64,000 nucleotides of DNA from Ophiocordyceps camponoti-saundersi (nom. inval.) (GCA_003339415.1 PDHQ01000161.1:1-64000); one strand, 5' to 3'. Numbered from the stretch's first letter, positions 37,596 to 51,500 are shown. Notes: generated by a model not told the origin, from the letters alone. Numbers and translations are program-made.

Positions 37596-39199
37596 ATTAA
37601 TAATAATTTTATATTTTATTAATTTATAAATTTTTAGCTATTAAAGTAGTAAATTAAACTTAAAATATTTTTTATTAATAAAACTTTATAAGCGTAAATT
37701 TTTAGCTTAAAAGAAAGCTTTATTATATTTATTACTTAACCTTAGCTATATATTATTTTTTTACCCCTAAACTCCTTAAGGTAATTAAGAAAGAAATTAT
37801 AGCTAGGAAAGAAAAAGCTTATATTTTTAATATTTATAAAATAGTAAAAAAACCTTTCTTTTTTAAAAGTAAATTTTCTCTTTTATAATATAGGGAAATA
37901 AGGCTAATTAGAAAATATTTACTATATTAAGATAATCCCTAAGGAACTAAGTTACCTATTATAATTAAATTTTTCTTAACTAATTTAAATATTATAATAG
38001 ATTATAATTAATTATTTAAATAAGTAAATTAATTAAAATATATATTTAATAATATTTTTTACTTATTTAGAATTTTTTTAGAAAATTAGCTATTTTTTAT
38101 TTAAGAATATTTTTAAATTATAAATAATACCGAAAGAAAAAATAAGCTACTTATTTTACTAGAAAAAAATAAGGAAAATACTAAAATCCCCTTTTAAGAA
38201 AAAAGTAAAGAGGAAACTTTCTTTTAAGATAAAAGTAAGAAAACCTCTACGCTATAAGAATCCTTTTTAAAAAAAGAACTATTTACCTTAAAGAAAAATA
38301 CCTTAAAAAGGTAATATTTTCTAAATCCTCTTATAATATTATTTAATTTTAAAAAACTTTCTTTACTTTCCGCGGAAAAAGAAAAAATAATATAGATAAT
38401 TAATAATATACTTTACTTTTATAATATTATACCTTAAAACCTAAATTACCTTAAATATATTAACTTAGATAATAATTTATAATTATATAATTAATTAAAC
38501 TTATAGAAATTATTTAAATAATAAGTTAAGTTATAAGCTAAAAATATCGAATAATTTAAGCTTATTAGTATTTTTAATATTATTTTTAATTAAATTAAAA
38601 AAACTAATTAAATTATTATTTATTAGAATATTAACTAATTTATAAATATTTTAAAATAAGTTACCGCTTAAAATAAAAATTATATAAATAAACTTATATA
38701 ACTTATTCTCTTTTTTCTTTAAGGTTATATTATAAAATAATATTTCGGAGATCTAAACTTTTAAATTAAATTAAAATTTACTTTTCCTAATTTAAAAATT
38801 TAAAGATAAGTAAAAGCTTTTTAAAAAAAATTTACTATCTAACTTAATATTACCGCTTTTATTATATAAAAATAAAGCTTTATATTTTAAGATATATTTA
38901 CTAAAAAGGATTTCCGATTATAAATATTTAAAATAAAAAGAATAGCTTAAGTAGCTTTTTATCTTAAATAATCTATATTAATAATTATCTTTTTTTAACT
39001 TAATATTTTATTTTAAGAAACTTTCTAATAGCTAATTAGCGAAAATATTTTAGATAACTAAGTATATAAATATAAATAATTTATTCCGAACCTCTAAATT
39101 AAGCTAATTAAAGGAACTTAAAGTAATTTATAAAATAACGCTACTTAATATATAGCTTTAAGTAAATTACCTTAATATAAATATAAGGTAAATAATTTT
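36992..39199 (+). mobile_element. Gypsy element C2, part 1 (5' LTR and 5' internal)
   Basis: Inverted relative to C1. The 5' LTR is 36,992-37,595 (about 604 bp, starts TAATACGGGACG). The internal DNA 37,596-39,199 matches 32,182 down to about 30,610 of C1. C2 stops at the H insertion, continues at 45,231-45,440, is interrupted again by B, and continues at 55,588-57,235. Its 3' half is missing. C2 is less AT-rich than C1, so motifs are easier to read here. Confidence 0.85.
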
Positions 39200-39608
39200 T
39201 ATTACGCGCTAGTAATTATAAGGATTTCCTCTAAATATTTTACGGTAATTTCCGAGGATTTCTAACTATAGTTATATAACCTAAAAGTATCACGCGCTAG
39301 TAATTATAGGGATTTCCTCTAGATATTTTACGGTAATTTCCGAGGATTTCCGATTATAGTTACGTAACCTCGGAAACCTTATTATAAAATCCTTAGGAAG
39401 ACCTTAGTAGGAAATCACCCGGAAATAAAGTTAACCTTTTACTAAGATTTCCTACTAAGATTTCCCCTTTACCCTCTCCTATCTCTACTAATATATGCCT
39501 TTATATACTTTACTAAGATTTCGCCTATAGGAGTTTTCCTCTTTTTTTTCCCTTCTTCTTAGCTTAGAATCTTTATTTATAGTGCTAATATTATTATTTA
39601 GTAGACGT
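39200..39608 (+). repeat. 5' LTR of H
   Basis: 409 bp. The first ~90 bp (CACGCGCTAGTAATTATA…) is tandemly repeated from about 39,290. The sequence after it (39,609-39,640) keeps ACTCACACACG, unusual CpA retention. Confidence 0.88.
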
Positions 39609-39659
39609 GAAAAGAACTCACACACGACTATAACTAACTTTAAGACATATGTCCGGAGC

Positions 39660-40860
39660 CCCTAACTAGACTTTTAGGCGATTAAGGAGACTTACCTCGG
39701 AGACGCCTAACTTTATAGTAAAATAGGATATCGGCGAAAACTAAACTACGATAATAGCTACTTTTTCCTAAAATGCTACTAATACGATTATACCGTAAGA
39801 GTAGCGTGCGAAGATAGCGTAATTATAAACGTAAATTATAAAATTCTAAGGTTAGTTAACTTAGAAAAACTAAGACTTAAACGCGGAAAAGACCTATTAA
39901 AAAGTATTAACTATATTTAGTATAAACTATAAATAAAAAGATATTTATTCCGATTAGAAAGGCCGCTTAAGATATTTTTACGCTAATAGCCTTAGTAAGA
40001 TAGCTAAACCCCTTCTATTTTAATTCTACGAAAGTTCGCTATAAGGAGGTAAGTAAGTTTTCGAGTAAAAAGGAGGATTTTAATACTTTCCTTACGAACC
40101 TAAAAAATAAGATAAGGTTTAATAAAATAACTTTTTAAAATAAGTAAGATCGGATAAGTATATTATTCCGCGCGTTAGAAAAAAAAGCTTATAAACTTTT
40201 AGAAATTTAATATAACTTAGAAAAACGCCCTTTTTCTAAATTAGCTAAAATAATCTAATATTTAAAGTTTACTTACGGAAATCTTAACGAATTTATTAAA
40301 GTTATAAACTAACTTTATAAACTAAACTTTTTATTAATAAGTAAGTAAGAAATTTAGGAGTTCCTTATAAAGTTTAATTACCTTATAGCTAAAACTTAAG
40401 TTCTTTTAGCTTAGATTAAATATACGCTTTAAAATTATTTACCCGCTAATCTTAACTTAAGCTTTCTTATAAAAGTTAAAAATTTATATATAATATATAA
40501 GGAATTCTATAAGTATATAAAAAACGCTATATTTTACTAAAAGAAGGAGTTAACTTACTAGGAGTTTTCCTATAAAAGCTAAGTAAGTAAAAAAGTTACC
40601 TTAAAAAAGTAAAAGAAGATTATAATTATAATTATAACTTTTTACTAGAAGGGCTAGGCCTTTAGTAAAAGTAAGAAAAAAGTTTACTAGGAAAATAGCA
40701 CCTATTTTATTTATAGAAAAAAGGGCTATATAGCTAAGAACTACCCCGACTAATAGAAGATAAAGAGAGTTCGCAGAGTTTAGATATTTTTACCTAACTC
40801 TATTTAGTTAGATAACTCTAATTCGGGAAAAAAGTAAAATTATTATAAAGCTCCTTAATA
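39660..40860 (+). pseudogene. gag remnant of H with CCHC knuckle
   Basis: A degraded gag region. At 40,703-40,744 the frame reads Y-F-I-Y-R-K-K-G-Y-I-A-K-N-Y. This is a retroviral-type CX2CX4HX4C zinc knuckle in which each Cys codon (TGY) and the His codon (CAT) has become TAY/TAT through RIP. The spacing is exact. Gag packages element RNA; this copy cannot bind zinc. Confidence 0.75.
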
Positions 40861-41599
40861 ATCCTAAAAATATCGCGTATAGGATAGAAAATAAGAGAGT
40901 TATTTACTATTAATAATTAAGTTTAAATTAATAATATAGCTTTTTATACCTTTACCTTATATAATATTAAAGTAAACGCTCGTTTTCTAATTAATTATTA
41001 TTTTATAAAGTAAGTAATAAAACGCTTAGGCGCTAAGCTTATCCTTATCTATTTTATCCCCCTTATTAATTTCTAAAGCTATTAAGCTAGCTTAGTTTAT
41101 AAATACTTAATCGTTACTTTAGTAATTAATAGATAGTATTTTTTATAAGAAATCTGCTAAGTAACCGACTATACTTAAGATCTTTTTATTAGCTTATTTT
41201 AGATAGCGGAGAAAAGGTTATTACTTAACTACGCGGCTTAGAAACTAGTTTAGCTAAATAATTTACCCGCCCTTACTAAGTACTCGCCCTTAATCCTATT
41301 ACTTAAAAAGCCCTTTTTTAACGGAAATCTAAACCCGGCTATCTAAGCGGATACTAAGCGCTAGAACTGCTTTCTCCGTTAAGATAAGCGTAAATATTAA
41401 ATCTTCTAACGCTTATAGAGGAAAAAGGACTTTATATAGCCTGCGAAGGAAAAAACGCTAGCTTAAACCTTAACTAAAGATAACTAAGATACTAATAATA
41501 TTAATAAAAATACTCTAAAAAAGTAACTTATCTATTAAGTTTAATAAAACTCTTGCTATACGTAATAGGAAAAAATAACCTTATTAATACCTTAAATAT

Positions 41600-44500
41600 T
41601 TATAAAATTAGAAGATAATAATAATAACCTAATTATAATCGTAAAGCTAAGCTTAGCTAGCTATATATATATAAGATAGGAAATCCTATTCCCTTAAAAT
41701 AAAAAACTTAAGTATATTACTTATATATATAATATAATTCCTCTAGCTTTTATATACTTTAAAAGATTTTTTAGTAAGAAGGAAGCTTATATTTTAGCTT
41801 ATCCCTAGCCTAGCTATAATATAACTTTAGAACTTAAGAAGCCCCTAAACTTAGTAAAACCCCCTTCTTATAGGACGCTAGTAAAATACTTACTTTTAGA
41901 AAAGGAGACTATTAACTACTTACTTAAAGTTAGTTTTATTAAGCTAGATATTAGCCCTTACGCCGCCTCTATTCTCTTCGCCTTAAAGCTATACTTAATA
42001 GCTTAACGTTTCTATATTAATTACCGATAGATAAATAACTACTTAAAAAGTCGGATCTTGCCCGCTTCTTCCTTAGAAGGTACCGCGTTTAGCTACTAAG
42101 AGGCGAAACGGTTCTCGAAAATTAATATTATTTAAGCGTTTTATTATCTTTATCTTAACCCTAATTTTAAGTATTTTATAGCTTTCCGTATAAAGTTTAG
42201 TATATTTTATTAGCTTATTTTTCTATTCGGCCTTAAGGTAAAACCCGCGTAATTTTAGAACTTTATTAATACCTAACTTTACGATCTCCTTAACTATTAC
42301 GTAAGTATATATACTAATAATATATTAATTTACTTAAATAGCGAAGAAAAGGAATATTAGAAAGAGTACTAAGAAATAATCTAGCGCTTATACTAAGCGA
42401 ACTTATAAAGGGATATCCGGAAATCGAGGTTTAATATTATTAAAGTTAACTACCTTAATATAATATTATACGTAGGCTAAGGAATAAGTATAAACCCCTA
42501 TAAGGTATAAGTAATCTAAAATTAAAAATTCGAAGATCTCTAAGATTATAAGGTTATCTATTTATTTATAAGATTATATAACTTTATCCGAATCTTCTAC
42601 TATTATATTAATATTACTATAAAACCTCTTAACTATTTTCTAAAAAAGGATATTATTTTTAAGCTTAGATTAGAATAAAAGGAGGCTTTTAATAAGATAA
42701 AGGAATTAGCTATATAAGCCTTAGTGCTCGCTTTCTTCTATCCTAAACTCCTAACCTAGCTTAAGACTAATACCTTTTAGAACGCTACCGCTAGTATATT
42801 TTAATAATAATAAAACGACTAAGCGTAAAAGCTAATAAGCTTTTTCTTAAAAATAATAAACTTAGCTAAATATATATACCTAATCTAAAACTATAAACTT
42901 CTCGCTATTATATAAAGCCTTAAGTATTTTTACTTAAAATTACTTAGTTAGAAGTTCGATATAATTATAAACTATAAAGCCTTAGTTTACTTTATAACGA
43001 AAAAACTACTTTTTATCTACTAAGTCTAATAATCTAATTTTCTAGCTTAGTTCGATATCTATTTCTTATATCGACTTAGCTAGTTAAATATAGCCGCCGA
43101 TACCTTCTCGTGTAAAATAGCTAAGCTTCTAACTATAAAAGCTTATAAGAAAGAGGAAAAGATACTTATAATAATTCCTCCGGAAAGCTTTAAATTCGAA
43201 GTCCCGACCTTAACTTTTATAATTACCTTAGTCCGCCTCGGAGAAAACTCTACCCCGTTAGGAGCGGAGTTAGTATAACTAATCTAAGAAAAGAACGTAA
43301 GCTAGGATCTTAGATTTTACGATAACCTCCTAGTTATTCCCGAATAGGATAGTTAGAAAAAGCTCTTTTTTCGCACTACTCTAATTCGGAATATATATAA
43401 GCCGGCTATTTTCGCTTATAATAGCTAGAATAAGATTACTTAGATATTTTAATAAGATTACTACTAGCTTAAAATAAAGTAAGATATTTATTAATATATC
43501 TATAATTATTATAAATATTAGAGGAATAAGACCCCGTAAGATAAGACCTTAAGCTTACTATACCCTTTACCTATTCTAACTTTTATATAGGAGTATATAG
43601 CTTATAATAAGAAAGCTATATTAAAAAACCGCTTTAGGTATAACTATATCTAAACTTTTATCTATAAACTAAGCTAGATTATCGCTACGTTATTAAGTAA
43701 GAAGACCGATATAGTAAAGATACTTACTAAACGCTATTTCCGATACCTTTATTATCTCTTTAGTATACCGGATATATAGATTACTAATAACGCTAGCCTA
43801 TTTATTTTAAGATTTCTCGGTAAAATTAATTAGTTAACTAGTATTAAATATCGCTATAGTAATACCTTATACCCGTAAATATAAAGAAGCGTAAAAGTAA
43901 CTAACTAATACCTAGACTAAAAGCTACGGTTTTATAAGAATAAACGTTAGGATAATTAAAATACCTTCCTTCCCGCGCTAAACTTTATATATAACTCCTC
44001 GTAGCACGCTTTAATCGGTATAATACCGCTTATAATTACTTTTAGTAAAGATATATAGAACCCCCTCTTAGTAGCTAGTCCCTTAGATCCCTCGATTATT
44101 TTAGGCCCGATTATTATAGCTTATAAACTTATCGCCCGCGCGTAGGAAATAAAATAATAAGCTTAAGCCGCGGCTAAAAAAGCTCGCTATAAGTAAGAAA
44201 CGTAAGTAAATAGGAAGTATCGCCTAGTAGATTTTATAATTAGCGATAAGGTATTCCTTAGCCGTAAGGGCTTCTCTATAACTATATTTATAATATACCT
44301 AAATATATAATAGTTAGGACCCTTTACGGTTATTAAGGAATAAAGCTATAGCTATATCCTTAACTTATTAGATAGCTATTAGATAATAAACTTATTCTAT
44401 ACTAACCGCTTTCGGAAAGCTATTATAAATCCGCTATTAAGGTAAAAGATATCTCCCGCTAAGCTAGAAGATATCGATAATATATTAGAATAGGAGGTTA

Positions 44501-44810
44501 AGCAGATCCTCTAATCTTAAGTTACCGGATAGCGTTATTAGTTAGAATATTAAGTCTGCTAATATAGTTACGATCCGGATAAGATATAATACCTAGCTAG
44601 GAATTTCTATTATACGCTTATAGCCCTTAAGGAATTCTATAACCGTTTCCTAGATACTGCCGGTCTGCTTATTAATCTTTAATATTAAGTTAAAGCCGCC
44701 ACCGCAGATTATAAGTATTAGGATAATAACTAAGATAATATAGCTATTTCCCTAGGTACCTAGCTACGTAATCGCTATTACTAATCTTAATAAGTATATT
44801 AAAACTTTTA
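41600..44810 (+). pseudogene. pol remnant of H: RT, integrase, chromodomain
   Basis: RT box at 42,310-42,333 reads Y-T-N-N-I-L-I-Y, the Y-x-D-D motif with both Asp codons (GAY after T) mutated to Asn. The integrase C-terminal half at 43,853-43,925 (Y-x-N-T-L-Y-P … V-x-N-x-Y-L) matches the Gypsy 'YHPQTDGQTERVNQ' block. At about 44,505-44,665 the frame matches a chromodomain-like tail (L-E-Y-x-V … D-P-D-K … L-K-E-F-Y), placing H near chromoviruses, whose chromodomains can target heterochromatin. Multiple stops; dead copy. Limits approximate. Confidence 0.8.
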
Positions 44811-44821
44811 TTAGGGGGTAG

Positions 44822-45230
44822 TATTACGCGCTAGTAATTATAAGGATTTCTTTTAGATATTTTACGGTAATTTCTAAGGATTTCTAACTATAGTTACGTA
44901 ACTTAAAAGTATTACGCGCTAATAATTATAGGGATTTCCTTTAGATATTTTATAGTAATTTCCGAGGATTTCCGACTATAATTATATAACCTTAGAAACC
45001 TTATCGTAAAATCCTTAGGAAAACCTTAGTAGGAAATTACCCGGAAATAGAGTTAACCTTTTACTAGGATTTCCTACTAAGATTTCCCCTTTACCCTCTC
45101 CTATCTTTACTAGCACGTGCCTTTATATACTTTACTAGGATTTCGCTTACGGGAGTTTTCCTCTTTTCTTTCCCTTCTCCTTAGTTTAGAATCTTTATTT
45201 ATAGTGCTAATATTATTATTTAGTTAACGT
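44822..45230 (+). repeat. 3' LTR of H
   Basis: 409-bp direct repeat of 39,200-39,608, with the same internal tandem duplication. Confidence 0.88.
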
Positions 45231-45440
45231 ATTTCACAGCCGTAATAATTTTAAAGAGAAATCTTTACGAAATCTAAACCGCTAACTAAATTATAAACTA
45301 AATAATTTCCTTAGAAAGCTAATAGATAATACCCGGAAACTTTTTAATAAGAATATTAAGTTTAAAATAAAAATAAAATAGCTTTTCCTAAAAAAAAATA
45401 AAGAAAGCTTAAAAGGTAATCTTATTTTTATTAATCTTAC
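45231..45440 (+). mobile_element. C2, part 2 (sliver between H and B)
   Basis: Matches the reverse complement of C1 at about 30,420-30,600 and so bridges C2 parts 1 and 3. Its last five bases, CTTAC (45,436-45,440), are the target duplication of element B. Confidence 0.82.
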
Positions 45441-45638
45441 TAAAATTCCTCGATCGGTCTTAAATTATAGGATTAGATTAGATCGTATAGGGTTATACGT
45501 TAGGGTATTAGTAGTCGTAATCCCTTTTATATTAGTCTAATAGTAAGTCTAATAATAATAATAATTCCTCTAAGTCCCCTTTTCCTCTCCCCCTATCCCT
45601 TATCCCCTTATACCTTATCCTCTAACGCCTGCCTAATA
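45441..45638 (-). repeat. LTR of element B (3' in coding sense)
   Basis: 198 bp, same length as 55,390-55,587. Confidence 0.95.
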
Positions 45639-46595
45639 AAGTAGGGGGTATCTTTATTATAGTCGCCTACGACCACCTTCTCTATCTAAACCTCTCTACC
45701 GTAATCCTCCGCAAATAGCCTATCGTTATCTAGTTCTAGGGGTATCCCCCCGATTTTATTCGAGCTAGTCTCCTAATTTCCTTAGCTCGATAGCCTCGCT
45801 TTCTTAATCGTTCTCTTATTAGACTAGTCGGCTATACCCGGCCTCTTAGGTCGCGGCGATAATATATCGGATATTAACCCTTAGTTAGACGGCTATAGAA
45901 AGGGGTCCGATATAGGTTATAATATAGGTTAATCGAAGTCCTTAAAGTTTACCTTAATAACTTAGCGTAGAGTTATCTTAACGGCTCTATCTAGTAGCGG
46001 TTAGATAATATCGTCTATTATCGTAGATTAAAATACCTCTCGTAGCGCCGCTTTAATAGTATCTTTTATCGGATATATATTATATTCTTTAATATTCGTA
46101 GAAACGGGCTACTTTAGTTATATCGAGGACTTATTTAGAATACGGGTTAGCTTATTATAAATAAGTAAGATAATTTTTTTTAAATTTTTAATAGCTATTA
46201 TCTACCTAATAGCTCTCTTAGTAAGCGTGATTAATTATTTTACTTATATAACTTGCTAAAATTCCTTTCGTTAGTACTTAAGAAAAGCCCTATAATTAGC
46301 TTCCTATTACTTTTTTTAATCCCTCGTAATAGACCGTTATTCTGCTATTTATATCTTATTCTTCTCTAACTACCGCGCTATTAGACTTCGCTACTTAGCT
46401 AATAATAATTTAAACGCTTCTTTCTAATAAAGGGTAGTAGAGGCTCCTATAGTTATAACGTAGGTAATATTAGAGATAGCCCTATCCTTAGGTACCTAAA
46501 TCGATATAGTTACGTTTTAAATTATAGGGGTAGCCGAAGGTGCCTAAATTAGCGCGGGCGTATTATAAATCCTAGGGGTAGCCGAAAGCGTATAA

Positions 46596-47021
46596 ACCGC
46601 CGAAGTAATAAAAGATAGCGATATAATAAATATAGGCGTCGAAGCGGGATATATCCTCTCTACTATTATAGGGATATTTAAGGATATAAGCGTCGAAGTC
46701 GGTATCTTTATAGTAGGTAAGGCTTATATAATAGAAGATTTCGGGAATAAGGATATAAGCGTCGAAGTCGGTATCTTTATAATAGGTAAGGCTTATACGA
46801 TAGAAGATTTCAGGTCGGTAGTAACCGAGGGCCGTGTAATAGAAGACGAAGGATACTTCGGGCTAGTAATAGCCGATATTTTAACTAAAAGCTATATAAT
46901 AGAAGAAGAAGATCGCTTCGGGCTAGTAGTAGCTAATATTTCTACGACGGAAGATTATAGCTTTATCCTAACTATAGGTTATACTAACCTCGCTTTTAGG
47001 GCTTACTCCGGTAATTTAAGC
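46596..47021 (+). pseudogene. 142-codon open frame antisense to pol, element B
   Basis: The plus-strand frame from ACC at 46,596 to the TAA at 47,022 has no stop. Upstream the same frame continues with TAA codons that Gln would explain. The translation is acidic, lacks Gln and Trp, and has imperfect units of about 20 residues containing (E)-D-x-F-G-L-V-V/I. A 69-bp in-frame tandem duplication (46,680 and 46,749) is present here but single in A. The position between integrase and the 3' LTR, opposite to gag-pol, is like antisense accessory ORFs known in some LTR elements. No start codon and no recognised family. Confidence 0.42.
46680..46817. repeat. 69-bp tandem duplication in element B
   Basis: Two adjacent copies of a 69-bp unit beginning AAGGATATAAGCGTCGAAGT. 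Element A has one copy, so this separates the two insertions. A 48-bp tandem pair follows at 47,091-47,186. Confidence 0.85.
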
Positions 47022-48599
47022 TAACCTTAACCCGTATTCTTCTAACTAAGGATAAGTAGTATAGTTTTAGGGCCTTAAGGCGTTTTTAAAGGAGTTATCG
47101 TAATCGTAAGTTTAACTATATCCTTATTCCCTTTTAAGGGAGTTATCGTAGTCGTAAGTTTAACTATATCTTTATTCCTAATTTTAGATACCGATATAAG
47201 GGTATATTTATCTAATAAATCTTCTACCTCGTCGTTAGCTATTTCGCTCGATAGTTTTATTAATAATTAAGGTAGCGTAAGCTAGTCGGCCCGCTAGCCT
47301 AATACTTAGCAAATAACCTAATTTACGTTAAATTTCGATACTCTTTCTATATCCTAAAATCCCGCCTTAGACCTATAAGTAATAATAGTAATATCTTAGT
47401 TATAATAGCCTTAGCCTTTAAAAGCTAACTTTAATAAAGCTACCCCTAATATATTAGCGTCCGTTATGCCCGGTAACTTATCGTATACTATTTAGTTAAT
47501 ACTAAAGATTATTCGCTTCTATAATTTCTATATAGTAATAGAAAACGAATCTATAGTATTAGGTAAGATAGCCTCTTTTATCTTCCTTATACTAGTAATA
47601 ATCTCTAATATAAGGGGAAGATTACCTTTATTATCTTTCTTTACTATATAGTTCGCGAAGTAATATACTATAGTATATAATTATTATAACTCCGGTTACG
47701 AGATCGGCTAGTTACGCGGTAAGATATCTTCTATAATATTCTTATTAGTAGTCTAGAACTTTTAAATATTTTAGGATACCGTTACTAAAGCGGTTTCCTC
47801 CTATATTACTCTAGCGATATACTATAATAACTAATCCCCTTTTACGGCCTATTTAACTAAGACGTGACCGTAAGGAGTTCCGGTCGTTATAGTAATCTTA
47901 AGGTTCTTAGTAACCTTTACCTTCTAATTTATCTTTATCGTCTAGGTAAAAAAACCTTAGTATTTTTCGTATTCCGCACGAATCTTCTAATACTAAACGT
48001 TAATTATCTTATTTTTTAAGGGGTTTACGTTTTTAAGAGTTAGGTAGTCGTCTTAAGTAGCTATAGCGATATAAGAGGAAAACGATAATAATATAATACG
48101 CGAAGCGGTGCGATAGAAGGTAAGTTAAACGAAAAACGATAATAATATACGAAATAAAGGTACGTGTAAAAGGAGATAACTATACGTTAATAATAATAAT
48201 ATATAATAGTTAGTTATATATAGGGAAGAAGGAGAATATAAGGTATATAAGAAAGAAGATAATAATAGTGCCCGATAATAATCTAATTAAGAAAGATTTA
48301 ATAAGTAAGGAAAGGAAAATAGTAATAGTGCGGTATATAAAGACGCGAGATATATAGTAGTGAAGGTATATGCGAGGTATGCTTAGAGAGAATAGACGTA
48401 AAGAGAATAAAAATAAAGTAAGGTAAACGTGCGAATAAGCAAACGGACCGTTAGCGACTCTTTAGCTAGCTAATAGCTATTAATAATTACTATTAATTAC
48501 TATTAATACTTACCGTAGTAACTTAATATCTACACTTAGTATCTACTATAGTAAGTTATCCTTCTTATTCTTAGTCTTCCTACTTAACCCTATATTTCC

Positions 48600-51500
48600 C
48601 CCCTAACTTCTTATAATAGCGAGTTCCTATAAGCGTAAAGGTCTTTACCCTAAAGCTTATCCGTTTCTTCGCCTAACTTATAGCCCTATCGGGTAGCTAT
48701 ATCCTATATTACTCGCCGTAGGGGTATTAAATATACCTTACGTAGTATAAATAGTTTAAGATCGTCTACGTAAAGCTTTCGCAAAACTTAGCGTCCGACG
48801 ACGCTATAGATTAGATACGTAATAGATAAGATAACCTTAATAATAATAGATAAGTTATCCTACGTAATTACGAACTTCCTATACGACGTATTTACCTTAT
48901 CTTACCTTTCCTATACGAAGTTACCGACTCGTAAGGCACGTTATAGCTTAGTATTATATTTAGTCGTATTAAAGTTAGCTAAAATATCCCGGATTATATC
49001 CTTTTCTTCTACTATAGCTAATACTAAATCGCGGACTATCTAATTATCTTAGTTAAAATAGTCGAAATTAGATTATTTAACTTTAGGTATATTTTTATTT
49101 TAGTATATAATTATAGGGTTAAATCTTAATATAGCCTTTACTAAAGTTACCCCTAAAGTCTTAACTTTTCGAGAATTTAGCATATTAGTAATCTAAGGTA
49201 ACGCTTCGTTCCACGCTTCTAGGGAGATACCGGACCGCTTAAGACTCTATTTTCGTAGTTAGTCTTTTACTAGTCGGATATACCTTTCCGCTAGTCTAAT
49301 ACTTTAAGGGTATAAGACCGGGCCGAACTTCTATTTAACCCTATATCGCTTAGCTATATCTTCTATAATAGTATTAGCGAAATAGCGTCCGTTATCCGAG
49401 TAAATAGCTTTAGGCTAGCTAAATACTAAACTTTAGTAATATTACTATATATCTACTACCTCCGGGCTAGTTATATTTTCGTATACTTAAGTTAATAGAA
49501 AACGTATTATATAATCTACGGCTACTAAAATATATTAATATCTACGAGCACTAATAGGTATAATAGGTCCTAGGAAGTTAATTACTACTATTTCCCACGG
49601 CTTATATATCGTAATTTATTTATATTTTAACTTAGGTAAGCGTAGTACGGTTTGCTAGCAAATTATATAAGATATATAATAATAAGTAATATCCGATCGA
49701 CGAGTTAGCTACTATAAGATTCCTCTTAAATTCGCTAGAGTCTTTTTCTTAGAGAAATAGCCCGATACGTTATAAGTATTCTATAACTTTAACCGGATAT
49801 TTAACTATAAATAATACTTAGCCTACTATTTATTTAATTCGATATAGTATAAGATCTTATTTTAAACTCTATATCTAATAGCTAACTTTTAGATATAGCG
49901 ATATTTATTATTTAGTAGTGCTTATATTCTATCTATAAGAAAGAGTATAATTTCTATATACTATAGGTCTCCTAGCTAAGGGGATATAGCCGCCTAGAGG
50001 TAAGATACCTCTCTACTTACTAGCGGTTTACCTAATAGGAGTCGAGTAGCCTTAATAGTATCTAGCGCTAGTATAATACGGCCCTTTATATTTAAAGCGT
50101 TACTTTTTAAAGCGTTATATAATCTAAATATACTATCTACGATTCTAATAATCTTTATCGTATTTAGGCGGTAGATATATTTAATATCCTATTCTTAAAG
50201 AATATCGATCTACTTTATAACTTTACTATATATTTCCGCTATATTCGTTATTAAGTTAATAATACTTTTATAATCCGTATAAATCTTAAGGGGATACGGA
50301 GATATATTTACTATTTACTAGTATTCCTTAATCGCGTAAATAATAGCTAATATTTCTTTTTTAAATATAAAGTATCGCCGCTCTAAATTATTTAGCCGAA
50401 ATAATATCTATATAATAATTTTTATATCTTAGAAGTTAGAGTCTCTAATAAACGTTCCGTCGGGATAGTTATCGAGTTAGCAAAAAACGGCCCCGGTCCT
50501 AGTATCGGATATATCTATTACTAGGTAAAATTATATATTAGTCCGTGCTCCGAATATTACGTTATTCTAGATAGCTTAGTATAGGAATTATAAAGCTTCT
50601 ACCGCCTCTAGCGTCTAAACGGGTTTATCTTAATATCATACCTCTAATTATATAAATTAGCGTCCCGATAAAGTTACCTTATTTACCTCTTTAAAGAACG
50701 CTTCCTTAATAAGTCTAGCCTTATCTACTCTTCCTAATATAAAATAACGAAGGAACGGGGTTAGCTATAGCACCGTTTAAACTTTTTCCTAAAATTAAGG
50801 GGGATATTATTAGAAATAGTCTCCTAACTACGCAAATCTCTGCCGATACTTAGTTCCTAGACGAAATCGCCCTACTTCTAATTTAAACTTAACTAATTCG
50901 GCCGTGCTATTAAATAGCTTTATCTTCTTACCCGCGAGACTAATTAGCGCCTATATTACTTTAGGAAAGTACTAATACCGAAAGAAATCGAAATATCTAT
51001 TAAAAGTTTCGCTATTAAGGTTATAATCGTCGATATAAACGAATATTAACGTTAAGTACTTTATAGTAAAACCTAGTAATATTTAGTATTTAACCTTATC
51101 CGCTAATACTAATCTGCTAAATATAATATCCCTATACCTTATATACGTAAAGGGGGCGCCTATTAGTCCTTACGGTATATTAATATATTCCTATATACTA
51201 TTAGGGGCGGTAAAGCCCGTCTTATATACGTCCTCTAGCTATATTAGGATTAACTAAAACTTATTAAACGTATCTAGCTAAGAGAAAACTATTAGTTATC
51301 TAATATATACTTAGTCTAAATCGACCTCTAAGTTATAATATAGATATCTTAGTTTTATTATATTCCTATTAATATCGCGGTAATCGTAAACTATTCTCTA
51401 GGCCGCCGGGTTTAGAGGGTACTTCTTAACGAATAAAGTTCTAGCTACCTATTCTATATTATCGCTAATAGGTCGAATAATATTTACTTCTTCTATTATT

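Larger units (their letters stand above)
39200..45230 (+). mobile_element. Ty3/Gypsy chromovirus-type element H
   Basis: 6,031 bp with two LTRs of equal length (409 bp; 39,200-39,608 and 44,822-45,230). Both LTRs start TATTACGCG (TG after RIP) and contain a tandem duplication of about 90 bp. Flanks ATTTT/ATTTC are a near target duplication. A PPT-like AGGGGGTAG precedes the 3' LTR. On the plus strand it carries a gag CCHC knuckle, RT, integrase and a C-terminal chromodomain-like block, in Gypsy order. All frames carry RIP stops. It inserted into C2. Exact LTR ends are uncertain by one or two bases. Confidence 0.92.
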
